Shown here piece after piece: positions 18,994-26,606 of a DNA stretch of 64,000 bases; positions within the stretch are counted from its first letter, which is position 1; the number at the start of each line of letters is the position of its first letter. The translations under genes and the position numbers were made by a program. The notes below the pieces were generated by a model, which had not been told where the DNA came from, did no database searches, and saw only the letters and a program-made list of their open reading frames with translations. Location: positions 54,514 to 118,513 of the forward strand of contig NZ_VJZZ01000019.1 in the NCBI RefSeq assembly GCF_009659535.1, given 5' to 3'. This DNA is from Aggregicoccus sp. 17bor-14 (lineage in GTDB: Bacteria > Myxococcota > Myxococcia > Myxococcales > Myxococcaceae).

Positions 18994-21201
18994 GTGACGG
19001 GTGGGGCCGCGCTGCTGGTGCTCGCCACGCTGGCGGCCACGCCTGCGTTCCAGACGCGCGGTGACCTCACCCCCGAGCCCGCGCTGCGCAGTGAGGCCGC
19101 AGCCGCGTGGGCCTCGCTCGAGGCGCTCTACGCCGCGCAGGCCGGCGGCCTTCCCGCGGGGCGCCCGGGAGACATCCTGCTCGTGCGCGGAGAGGCGCTC
19201 TCCCCCTCGCGCAACGGGCAGGGGCGGCCGGGCCGCGTGGAACTGAGACAGGCGGCGCCGGGCGTCCTGGACTCACGGCTGCGCGTGGCCCTGCGCCACG
19301 AGCTCGTGCACCAGTTGCTGTGGTGGGCGTGTCCGCAGGCCTCCGGCGACCGGCTCTTCCACGAGGCGCTCGCGCTGCAGCTGAGCGGCGAGCTGGAGGC
19401 CTGGCGCGAGGCGCCCTACCAGTCGCTCACGCACGCGGCCGCGGAGCTCTCTCGCGCCTCGAGCGTGGACACGCCGCGCGCACGCGCCGCCCTCGCGCGC
19501 GTGCTGGGCGAGACGCCCGGCTTCCCGCCCGCCCTCACGCGTCGCCTGCGCCAGTGCCACGACGGCGCGCGCTGGGCCGTGGACGTGTCGGTGGACGAGC
19601 TCGCGGGGACCGAGGTGGGCGCGGTGGCGGGGGCCACGCTGGTGCTCAGCCGCCACTCGGGCGAGGTGCTGCTGAGCGAGGGCGAGGTGCGCCGCGCGAT
19701 GCCCTTCGGCTCCACGCTCAAGCCCTTCCTCGCCGCGGGCAGCCCCGGAGCGCCGCCCGTCCTCGCGCCGCGCCGCGAGGTGGCGGAGTGGGCCTGCGGC
19801 GAGCGGCTGCCGTCGCGCGTGGACCTGCGCGAGGCGCTGCTGCGCTCGTGCAACGGCTACTTCCTCGACTGGGACGGCGCCTCGCTCGGGGCGTGGGGCG
19901 CGGTGCTCGAGGCGGTGGGGCTCTCGGCGAAGCCCGTGGACCGCGCCGAGATCATCGGCCTGCGCGCCACGCTGCGCCTCTCCCCGTGGGGACTCGCGCA
20001 GGCCTACCGCCTCCTCGCCGAGGCGCGGCCCGAGCTGGTGTCGTTGCTGCGCGACAATGCCGTGCGCGGCACGCTCGCGGGGCTCCCGGTCTCCGCGCAG
20101 CTCTCCGGCGTGGCGACGAAGACGGGCACCGTGCGCGACGCGGCGAGCCGGCCGCGGCTCGGGTGGATTGTCGCCGTGGACGAGGACGTGGTGGCCGTGC
20201 TCGCGCGCCCGGGCCTCATGCCGCGCGACTTCGCGCAGGAAGTCCCCCGGCTGCTCGCCCGGGTGCGCGCGCGGCGCCCGGGGCTCGGGGCCGCGCAGGT
20301 GCAGGTGCTCGGGCTCCTGCCGCCCGAGGCGCCCGAGCTGCGCTGCCGCGGCGCGGGCTTCGCGCTGGAGGGCGGCGTGCCGCGCGCGCTCTCTCTGGAG
20401 TGGGGCAGGCTCTCGGACGCGGTGGCCGGGGGCGAGGCCGTGTGCCTCGGCCAGCCCTGGCAGGTGCGCTTCGCCCAGGCGCCGCAGGGGCGCGACTACG
20501 CGGGCGTCTTCTCACGCTCGCCCGCGCCGCCCTACCGGCTTCCCGAGGGCAGCGCCGCGCTGAGCCCGAGCGCCCTGCGCGCGCGGCGCGGCTCGGACTT
20601 CATCTTCCGCACCACGCTCCTGCAGTACGCAGCGGGCGTGGTGGCGGCCGAGGACGCGGCGCTCGAGGGCGCGGCGCACGAGGCGCTCGCGCGCGTGGCC
20701 GCCCACAACGCACAGCACGCGCAGAGCCGCCACCCGGGACGCCCCGTGTGCGACACCACGCACTGCCAGGCCTTCCAGGGCACGGTGCGCGTGCGGCCCG
20801 AGGACGAAGTCGCCCTCCGCGCTCCCGCACTGCGCTGGAGCCGGTGGCTGCCCTTCTCGCAAGGGGGCACCGAGCCCTGGCGTGAGGTGCGCCCGCTGAG
20901 CCAGGTGCAGTCGGTGCTGGGGCAGGGCGCGACGTCGCTGCGCTTTGCCGCAGGTCGCGTCTCGTGGCTGCACACGGTGCGCGAGGGCGGCAGCACCTTC
21001 GACGCGCCGGAGTCGCGCCCCTGCGAGCTGCTGCGCTCGGCGCTTCGCCTTCCGAGTTGCCCGAGCACCGCAGTGCTCCAGGGCGCACAGGTGCTCTTCA
21101 CCGGCGAAGGTCGCGGCCACGGCGAGGGACTCGACGTGGAGGCCGCGCGCGCGAGCCACGACGACGCCCAGCACCTCCTCGAGCACGCCTACGGCGACTG
21201 A
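18994..21201 (+). CDS. YfaQ-like (DUF2300 context) protein with HExxH, PBP-type and SpoIID regions
   Basis: 735 residues, GTG start 4 bases after the alpha-2-macroglobulin stop. Three regions can be seen. At 102-106 HELVH, followed about 20 residues later by LFHEALALQLSG, resembles the zinc site of gluzincin (peptidase MA-like) enzymes. From about 200 to 420 the motifs of a penicillin-binding transpeptidase appear in order: SxxK as STLK at 240-243, SxN as SCN at 285-287, and KTGT at 376-379. The C-terminal part from about 540 has SpoIID features: QYAAGVVAAEDA, a DTTHCQAFQG segment, and GRGHGEGLD. A signal peptide covers about 1-17. The position is that of yfaQ. Activities are inferred from motifs. 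Confidence 0.85.
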   Translation: MTGGAALLVLATLAATPAFQTRGDLTPEPALRSEAAAAWASLEALYAAQAGGLPAGRPGDILLVRGEALSPSRNGQGRPGRVELRQAAPGVLDSRLRVALRHELVHQLLWWACPQASGDRLFHEALALQLSGELEAWREAPYQSLTHAAAELSRASSVDTPRARAALARVLGETPGFPPALTRRLRQCHDGARWAVDVSVDELAGTEVGAVAGATLVLSRHSGEVLLSEGEVRRAMPFGSTLKPFLAAGSPGAPPVLAPRREVAEWACGERLPSRVDLREALLRSCNGYFLDWDGASLGAWGAVLEAVGLSAKPVDRAEIIGLRATLRLSPWGLAQAYRLLAEARPELVSLLRDNAVRGTLAGLPVSAQLSGVATKTGTVRDAASRPRLGWIVAVDEDVVAVLARPGLMPRDFAQEVPRLLARVRARRPGLGAAQVQVLGLLPPEAPELRCRGAGFALEGGVPRALSLEWGRLSDAVAGGEAVCLGQPWQVRFAQAPQGRDYAGVFSRSPAPPYRLPEGSAALSPSALRARRGSDFIFRTTLLQYAAGVVAAEDAALEGAAHEALARVAAHNAQHAQSRHPGRPVCDTTHCQAFQGTVRVRPEDEVALRAPALRWSRWLPFSQGGTEPWREVRPLSQVQSVLGQGATSLRFAAGRVSWLHTVREGGSTFDAPESRPCELLRSALRLPSCPSTAVLQGAQVLFTGEGRGHGEGLDVEAARASHDDAQHLLEHAYGD

Positions 21202-21239
21202 CCGAGGCCGCTGCACCACGAGGATAGTGGGCGAAGGTG

Positions 21240-21276
21240 TCCCCTCTCCCTCTGGGAGAGGGTCGGGGTGAGGGAT
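21240..21276. repeat. dispersed GC-rich hairpin repeat, copy 1
   Basis: CCCTCTCCC and GGGAGAGGG form a hairpin, followed by GGGGTGAGGG. The same unit occurs at 39484-39548 and 44242-44280, always in the same orientation and always between two convergent genes. It resembles the short palindromic repeats scattered between genes in many proteobacteria and may also stop transcription. Confidence 0.75.
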
Positions 21277-21286
21277 GGGCCGCGCC

Positions 21287-21874
21287 CTACCACGCCCGCC
21301 CGCGCGGCAAGTCCTGTAGCCGCGGACTCGAGACGTGCAGCAGTTGGTAGTGCTCCCCCGCGGCATCTTGCGGCGCCTCTCCGCTCCACAGCGTGAAGTG
21401 CACGAGCTCCCAGGCGGTGGGATCCACGAGCGCAGCGGCCGAGTGCACGCCACGCGCGGAGGCCTGCGCAGCCAGACCCTCCACCGCCTCGTGCGCGGCA
21501 TCTGCGAGCGGCCGCTCCGTGCCCAGCCGCACGGTGGTGCGCGTCGCCGCCACCGGTGTGACGTCGAAGCCGGGACCGGGCGCGAAGCCGAGCCCGGTCC
21601 AGTGGCGCACGGTAGGCCTGCCGAAGTCGCTGATGATGCCGGCGAAGCCCGGCCCGAAGAGGAACTCCTTCATGCCGGCCACGTCCGCCCACAGGTAGAA
21701 GGGCGCGTACTGGTTCACGGGCGAGCCGTGCACGCCCTTCTCGCGGATGGCGTAGGCCTTGATGCCGAGTCCGCGGAACGCATCCGTGCGCGCGCCGCGC
21801 GTGGCCACGCGGTGGCGGATGATGCCCATGTCGTAGTCGGCGGGCAGGGTGAGCTCGTACTGCATGGCGTGCAT
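21287..21874 (-). CDS. DUF4865 family protein
   Basis: 195 residues. The ATG at 21874 has a ggagag ribosome binding site; a second in-frame ATG at 21865 is nearly as good. The sequence matches the DUF4865 pattern: MQYELTLPADYDMGIIRHRV, then YAIREKGVHGSPVNQYAPFY, and AGMKEFLFGPGFAGIISDFGR. These small alpha/beta proteins are often encoded near LysR regulators or monooxygenase-like genes, and a ferredoxin-like dimeric barrel is likely. The function is unknown. It is soluble and convergent with the large operon on its right-hand reading side. Confidence 0.8.
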   Translation of the reverse strand: MHAMQYELTLPADYDMGIIRHRVATRGARTDAFRGLGIKAYAIREKGVHGSPVNQYAPFYLWADVAGMKEFLFGPGFAGIISDFGRPTVRHWTGLGFAPGPGFDVTPVAATRTTVRLGTERPLADAAHEAVEGLAAQASARGVHSAAALVDPTAWELVHFTLWSGEAPQDAAGEHYQLLHVSSPRLQDLPRGRAW

Positions 21875-22022
21875 GGGCCTCTCCGGTGTGGCTGTCCGGA
21901 GCCTCCTTAACGGGCCCCGGGCCGGCCCGCAGGTGTCTCGCGAGCGCCGGGGCGTCACGGGTTCATCACACGCGCGTGGGACCTTGCTCGCACCTGGCCG
22001 AGCACCCCGAGGACCCACCGCG

Positions 22023-22664
22023 ATGATCCAGTTCACCCGCAACTACAGCGACCGCTCGAACGACAGCGGCTTCCAGTTCGAGTTCTTCTGCGACAAGTGT
22101 GGCAACGGGCACATGAGCCCCTTCGTCACGAGCAAGTTGAGCCTCGCCTCCTCGGTGCTGAAGGCGGCCGCGAGCCTCTTCGGCGGAGCGGCCTCCAGCG
22201 CCGCCTACGCGGGGGACCACCTGAAAGACGCGATGCGCGGCAAGGCCTGGGACGAGGCCTACTCCGAAGCCGTGAAGGGCGGCCGCGAGCACTTCGAGCA
22301 CTGCACGCGCTGCGGCAAGTGGGTGTGCCCGGAGGCATGCTGGAACGCGGCGCGCGGCCTGTGCGAGGAGTGCGCGCCGGACCTCGCCGAGGAGGCCGCG
22401 AGCATCCAGGCGCACGTGGCCGTGGAGCAGACCTGGGAGAAGGCGCGCGGGGAGAACCAGGTGGCGCACCTGGACATGAAGGCGCCGCGCACCGTCGCGT
22501 GTCCGCACTGCAGCGCCCGGGTGGAGGGCGGCAAGTTCTGCCCCGAGTGCGGCAAGGGCCTCAGCACCCAGGTGGCCTGCGGCGGCTGCGGCGCGCAGGT
22601 ACCGGCCGCGGCCAGGCTCTGCCCCGAGTGCGGTCAGCCCCCGGTCAAGCCGGGCCGCGGATGA
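22023..22664 (+). CDS. zinc-ribbon protein
   Basis: 213 residues with four or five CxxC-type zinc knuckles: CDKCG near 21, CTRCGKWVC with CEEC (about 99-125), then CPHC...CPEC and CGGC...CPEC in the last 60 residues (double zinc ribbon). A short Ala/Gly-rich hydrophobic helix (about 46-66) lies between the first knuckle and the rest. Such proteins often act as scaffolds in signalling or in membrane-associated complexes. I cannot name a partner. It is divergent from the DUF4865 gene. Confidence 0.75.
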   Translation: MIQFTRNYSDRSNDSGFQFEFFCDKCGNGHMSPFVTSKLSLASSVLKAAASLFGGAASSAAYAGDHLKDAMRGKAWDEAYSEAVKGGREHFEHCTRCGKWVCPEACWNAARGLCEECAPDLAEEAASIQAHVAVEQTWEKARGENQVAHLDMKAPRTVACPHCSARVEGGKFCPECGKGLSTQVACGGCGAQVPAAARLCPECGQPPVKPGRG

Positions 22665-22776
22665 GGCGCGCCCGCCTGCGCCCGAGCAGGGTAGGGCGCT
22701 CCGCAGGACGGCGACGACGCGCGGCCGCACGGGTCGCTCGCGCGGCCGCACCGCCCGTGCCTACCGTTCCCCCGCC

Positions 22777-23385
22777 ATGTACATCCCCGCCCACTTCCGG
22801 GTCGACGACCCCGCGCTGCTCCTCCCCCTCATCGAGCGCTACGGCTTCGCCACGCTCGTCACCGTAGAGGAGGGCAGCCCCTTCGCGACCCACCTGCCCC
22901 TGCTGCTGCGCCGCGGGCCGGACCGGCTCGTGGGACACATGGCGCGCGCAAACCCGCAGTGGCGCGGGCTCGCGCAGCAGCGCGAGGTGCTCGCGCTCTT
23001 CCAGGGGCCGCACGCCTACGTCTCGCCCTCCTGGTACGCGAGCGCGCCCAACGTGCCCACCTGGAACTACGCGGTGGTGCACGCGTACGGCGAGGCGCGG
23101 CTCATCGAGGAGCCCGCGCAGGTGCACGCACTGCTGCAGGACACCGTGACCCAGTACGAGTCCGGGCGTGAGCGGCCGTGGCGCCTCGAGGAGGCCGCGG
23201 ACTACGCGGAGCGGCTGGTGAAGGGCATCGTCGCCTTCGAGCTGCGGCTCACCCGGCTCGAGGGCAAGTTCAAGCTGAGCCAGAACAAGGGCGCCGAGGA
23301 CCGCGCCGGCGTCATCGCGGCGCTCGAGGCGAGCGAGGATCCACTAGAGCGCGAGCTGGCGCGGATGATGAGGCGCGTGGGCTGA
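22777..23385 (+). CDS. PaiB-type FMN-binding protein
   Basis: 202 residues beginning MYIPAHFRVDD, the typical start of the PaiB / FMN_bind_2 family (named as negative transcriptional regulators in Bacillus). The split-barrel core is visible: FATLVTVEEGSPFATHLPLLL, then LVGHMARANPQW, VLALFQGPHAYVSPSWY, and VPTWNYAVVHAYG. The C-terminal segment LEGKFKLSQNK is also characteristic. Family members bind FMN or heme and are either regulators or oxidoreductases. No operon partner follows; a small hairpin lies just after the stop. Confidence 0.9.
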   Translation: MYIPAHFRVDDPALLLPLIERYGFATLVTVEEGSPFATHLPLLLRRGPDRLVGHMARANPQWRGLAQQREVLALFQGPHAYVSPSWYASAPNVPTWNYAVVHAYGEARLIEEPAQVHALLQDTVTQYESGRERPWRLEEAADYAERLVKGIVAFELRLTRLEGKFKLSQNKGAEDRAGVIAALEASEDPLERELARMMRRVG

Positions 23386-23402
23386 GGCTCTTCAGGAGAG
23401 CC
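23386..23402 (+). terminator. short hairpin after the PaiB-like gene
   Basis: GGCTCT and AGAGCC pair around a 5-base loop directly after the stop codon. The stem is only 6 base pairs and lacks a U tract, so it is at best a weak terminator. Confidence 0.3.
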
Positions 23403-23710
23403 GCGAAGGCCACGACATGCGACGACGCGGATCGATGCTGTCGCAGCAGATGGAGTCCATGCCGCAGGTGAACGCGCACATCGCCCTGGGCACGCGTCCT
23501 CGCTGCAGGTGGGGCGTCGGGACCGGAAGCGTGACGGAGCGCTTCGGCCCCTCGCGATGGGGCGCTGCCAGTCTGCGGCGTTCAGGGGTGACACGTTGGC
23601 GGCCCGGTCCTGCGCGGAATGGAAGCTCCGTTCTACGCGCGGGCCTCCCGGCTCCAGGTGCCAGCTTCACTCTACGTGCGGGCCCCCTCGGGAGCGGGCG
23701 GCCGGCTCAC

Positions 23711-23743
23711 GCAAAAACGTAAAATTGGATTTTACGTTTTTGC
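23711..23743. repeat. perfect AT-rich inverted repeat, 15-base arms
   Basis: The arms GCAAAAACGTAAAAT and ATTTTACGTTTTTGC are exact complements separated by TGG. An A/T-rich 33-base palindrome in such a GC-rich genome stands out. It could be a dimeric protein-binding site, a recombination site or a factor-independent terminator (there is a T run on either strand), and the sequence alone does not decide. Confidence 0.85.
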
Positions 23744-24005
23744 ATCACGCGCCCATGTGCTCCCGAGAGGGTCGTCTCGTTGCGAGACAGGTGTCCGAGA
23801 GCGGCATCTCCTTTCGAGACGGGCGCCCCGGGATGGCTTCACCCAGCTCGAGAAGCCCCGTCCCCTACCCAGCCTCTCCTTCTCGAGGCCGTGCCCCTCG
23901 CGCCACTCTCGCGCGTCCTGCGAGCCGTCAGAAGGGCATGCGCGTCACTCACTCCACTGCTTCGCGTTGTCGCGGCTCACCGGGAAGAAGGCAAACACCG
24001 GTCGC

Positions 24006-24917
24006 TCACTGCGCGAGCACAGCACGCCGCACCAGTGCGCGCAGGCTCTGCGCGGCGGGGTCTGCGTGCGTGCGCTCGTGCCAGCACAGGGCGATCTTCA
24101 CTGCGTACGGGTGCAGCGGCGCGTCCACCGCGTGCACGCCGAGGCGCGCCCCCTGCGCGCTCACGAGTGATGCAGGCAGCGTGGCGACGAAATCAGTCGC
24201 CGCCACCACCGCAGCTGCCGCCGTGAAGCTGGGAACGGTGAGCGCCACCTCGCGCGGGATGCCGGCGCGCGCGTAGGCCGCGCCGATGAAGTCGCGAAAG
24301 CTGCGGCCCGGCACCATCTCCACGCCCACGTGCCGCAGCGCCCCGAGCGCCCGCGCACTCAGCCGCTTGCCCAGCGCCGGGTGGCCGCGGCGCGCCACCA
24401 GCACGGTGCGCTCCTCGAGCAGCGGCTCGAAGTGCAAGCCGGCGCCGCGCCCGGGCAGTCCGATGTGGAGGTCCACCTGCGAGGAGGCGAGGTCGCCCAG
24501 GGACACGAGCGAGTCGATGCCCACCACGGAGAGGCGCGCGAGCGGCATCTGCTCGGCCATCGCCGCGGCGATGCGCGGCACCCAGGTGACCTGACCCGCG
24601 TCCGCCACGGCGAGCGTGAAGCTGCGCGTGCAGCTGCGCGGGTCGAAGGGGGCCGCATGCACCGCGCGCTCCAGCTCGCGCAGGCCCTGCGCAATGACGG
24701 GTGCGAGTGCGAGCGCGCGTGGCGTGGGCACGATGCCCCGGCCCTGGCGTGTCACCAGCGGGTCTCCGAGCGCGGAGCGCAGGCGCGCCAGGCCGTTGCT
24801 CACCGCGGAGGGCGTCACGTGCAGCCGCTCGGCGGCCCGCACCACGCTGCGCTCGGAGAGCACGGTGTGCAGCACCAGCAGCAGGTTCAGGTCCAGGGAC
24901 GCGAGAGGAATGCTCAC
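24006..24917 (-). CDS. LysR-family transcriptional regulator
   Basis: 303 residues, the normal size for LysR regulators. The N-terminal winged helix-turn-helix covers about residues 6-65, with LDLNLLLVLHTVLSERSVV and the recognition helix TPSAVSNGLARLRSAL. The effector domain spans about 92-300 with the first strand FTLAVADAGQVTWVP. It is transcribed divergently from the haloalkane dehalogenase-like gene with 67 bases between the starts, the usual arrangement in which a LysR protein controls its divergent neighbour. The inducer cannot be read from sequence. Confidence 0.93.
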   Translation of the reverse strand: MSIPLASLDLNLLLVLHTVLSERSVVRAAERLHVTPSAVSNGLARLRSALGDPLVTRQGRGIVPTPRALALAPVIAQGLRELERAVHAAPFDPRSCTRSFTLAVADAGQVTWVPRIAAAMAEQMPLARLSVVGIDSLVSLGDLASSQVDLHIGLPGRGAGLHFEPLLEERTVLVARRGHPALGKRLSARALGALRHVGVEMVPGRSFRDFIGAAYARAGIPREVALTVPSFTAAAAVVAATDFVATLPASLVSAQGARLGVHAVDAPLHPYAVKIALCWHERTHADPAAQSLRALVRRAVLAQ

Positions 24918-24984
24918 GGCGCGTGAGCATACCTGTCACGAATCATCACGGCGAGAGAGGGCCGTGCGGGCACATGTTGGGAGC

Positions 24985-25929
24985 ATGCACAGAGCGCTCA
25001 TCGGGCTCTTCGCCGGCACGCTCGCCGCGTGCCACCCGCAGTCCCCCTCTCACCGGAGCAATGCCATGCCCCCTGCCATCCACCGCCTCGACGTCCTCGA
25101 CTCGTTCCTCTCCTACCGCGAGGCCGGCCGCGGCTCGCCCATCGTGCTGCTGCACGGCAACCCCACCTCCTCGCACGTGTGGCGCAACGTGATTCCGCAG
25201 CTCGCCGGGCGCGGGCGCGTCCTCGCGCCGGACCTCATCGGCATGGGCGGCTCGGGCAAGCCGGAGCTCGCCTACCGCTTCGAGGACCACGCGCGCTACC
25301 TCGACGCCTGGTTCGAAGCGCTCGGCCTGCGCGACGTGCTGCTGGTGGGCTACGACTGGGGCGGGGTGCTCGCGCTGGACTGGGCGCGGCGCCACCCGGA
25401 GCGCGTGCGAGGCGTGGTGGTGTTCGAGACCTTCCTGCGCCCCATGCGCTGGAGCGACTGGTCGGGCGAGGGCGAGAAGCTGTTCCGCGCGCTGCGCACC
25501 CCGGGCGTGGGGGAGCAGCTGGTGCTGGAGCAGAACGCCTTCCTCGCGCGCTCGCTCGAGCACGGCGTGCGCACGGGCCTCTCGGAAGAGGACCGGCGCG
25601 CCTACTACGCCCCGTACCCGGACGCGGCCTCGCGCCGCCCGCTGCTGCAGTGGCCGCGCGAGATCCCCATCGACGGCACGCCTGCGGACGTGGCCGGGGT
25701 CATCGAGCGCTACGACACGTGGCTCGCCGGGCCCTCTGCGCCCCCGGCGTTGCTGCTCACCTTCGGGGACGAGGGTCTGGTGAAGCCCGCGGACGTGGCG
25801 TGGGCGCGCAGCACGCTGCCCGCGCTGGAGATCGTCCCGCTCGTGCCGGCAGGACACCACGCCGCCGAGGACGCCCCCGGGGAGCTCTCGCGCGCCGTGC
25901 TCGGCTGGATGGACCGCCACGGCTGGTGA
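24985..25929 (+). CDS. haloalkane dehalogenase-like alpha/beta hydrolase, probable lipoprotein
   Basis: 314 residues from the ATG at 24985. Residues 1-15 end in LAAC with Cys16, a lipoprotein signal; an in-frame ATG at 25066 with a ggag site would give a 287-residue cytosolic form. The catalytic core matches haloalkane dehalogenases (DhaA/LinB group): HGNP with Asn59, nucleophile Asp124 followed by halide-binding Trp125 in GYDWGG, acid Glu148 in FETF, and base His291 in PAGHH. These enzymes hydrolyse carbon-halogen bonds to alcohols and halide. The divergent LysR gene is the likely regulator. A lipid-anchored form would be unusual. Confidence 0.88.
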   Translation: MHRALIGLFAGTLAACHPQSPSHRSNAMPPAIHRLDVLDSFLSYREAGRGSPIVLLHGNPTSSHVWRNVIPQLAGRGRVLAPDLIGMGGSGKPELAYRFEDHARYLDAWFEALGLRDVLLVGYDWGGVLALDWARRHPERVRGVVVFETFLRPMRWSDWSGEGEKLFRALRTPGVGEQLVLEQNAFLARSLEHGVRTGLSEEDRRAYYAPYPDAASRRPLLQWPREIPIDGTPADVAGVIERYDTWLAGPSAPPALLLTFGDEGLVKPADVAWARSTLPALEIVPLVPAGHHAAEDAPGELSRAVLGWMDRHGW

Positions 25930-26066
25930 AGCGCACCTGTAGCGCGCCTGTGGGCCCGGCGGCCACCTCTGCGAAGTGTGGCCGATCCGACATCGCGCGG
26001 GTCTCTCCCGGAGTACAGCAGCCGCGCGGACGGCCGGTGTCCGCGCTCCCTCCCGAGGTCCTCCCC

Positions 26067-26606
26067 ATGCGTGCCATCCACTTCCTCCCCCTCGCCGCCC
26101 TCGTCCTCGCCGCCTGTGGCGACAGCGGCTACGAGGGCTCCGTCGGCCAGCGTTTCGACCTGAAGGACGGCGACCGCTCGGGCACCACGCTCGCCCGCGA
26201 GCGCGACGTGGACGGGCTGCTGGACACGCAGTGGAACGACTTCCTGGACCGCGCCGAGGCGCAGCTGGGCCATGCGCCGGAGAAGGTGGAGCTGCGCGGG
26301 GTGAGCCTGCAGCTGGACGCGGCGAACTCCCAGAACGTGAGCACGCTGGAGGACGCGCTGAGCGGTGACGTGGTCGCCTACCTGAAGGACCCCTCCACCG
26401 GCCGCATCGTGGACGTGGCCCACGTGAAGGACCCCAAGGGCACCGGCCGCGTGGAGCTGGACCTGCTGGATGCGGATCTCGCCGCGCTGCAGGCGCGCCT
26501 GCTGGACGGCAACTTCAAGGTGGGCCTGCGCGGCTCCACCCCCAAGCCCGCCGGCAGCAACTTCACGCTCGCGCTCTCCGTCACGCTCGACGCCGCGGCG
26601 CTCTAA
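26067..26606 (+). CDS. lipoprotein of unknown function
   Basis: 179 residues, ATG at 26067 after a gaggt ribosome binding site. A lipobox LAAC gives Cys17 as the lipidated residue. The mature part begins with a charged flexible stretch and continues with beta-rich segments (KVELRGVSLQLDA, GDVVAYLKDPSTGRIVDVAHV, NFTLALSVTLDAAAL). No catalytic motif is seen and I do not recognise the family. Its stop codon overlaps the stop of the convergent GTPase gene by 4 bases. Confidence 0.75.
   Translation: MRAIHFLPLAALVLAACGDSGYEGSVGQRFDLKDGDRSGTTLARERDVDGLLDTQWNDFLDRAEAQLGHAPEKVELRGVSLQLDAANSQNVSTLEDALSGDVVAYLKDPSTGRIVDVAHVKDPKGTGRVELDLLDADLAALQARLLDGNFKVGLRGSTPKPAGSNFTLALSVTLDAAAL

Larger units (their letters stand above)
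23386..24005. other. 620-base gene-free stretch of odd composition
   Basis: No open frame here has convincing coding character. The stretch holds an AT-rich perfect palindrome (23711-23743), a second small inverted repeat GTCTCG-ttg-CGAGAC (23774-23788), and two degenerate direct copies of about 22 bases near 23622 and 23670 (both contain CTACGYGCGGGCC). Base composition is locally much lower in G+C than anywhere else in the window. It may be the remnant of a transferred element or a large regulatory region for the LysR gene. Confidence 0.5.

Noticed and set aside
13236..19070. A minus-strand open frame of 1944 codons opposite the macroglobulin operon
   Set aside because: It mirrors the third-position GC bias of the real genes, has low-complexity Arg/Ala/Gly/His-rich content, and no domain or start signal.
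23417..23722. A 101-codon frame in the gene-free stretch
   Set aside because: No ribosome binding site, mixed Arg/Ser/Gly composition and no family character; the palindrome follows directly.
24918..24984. A LysR binding site T-N11-A between the divergent genes
   Set aside because: Several loose matches exist in 67 bases, but none stands out from chance.
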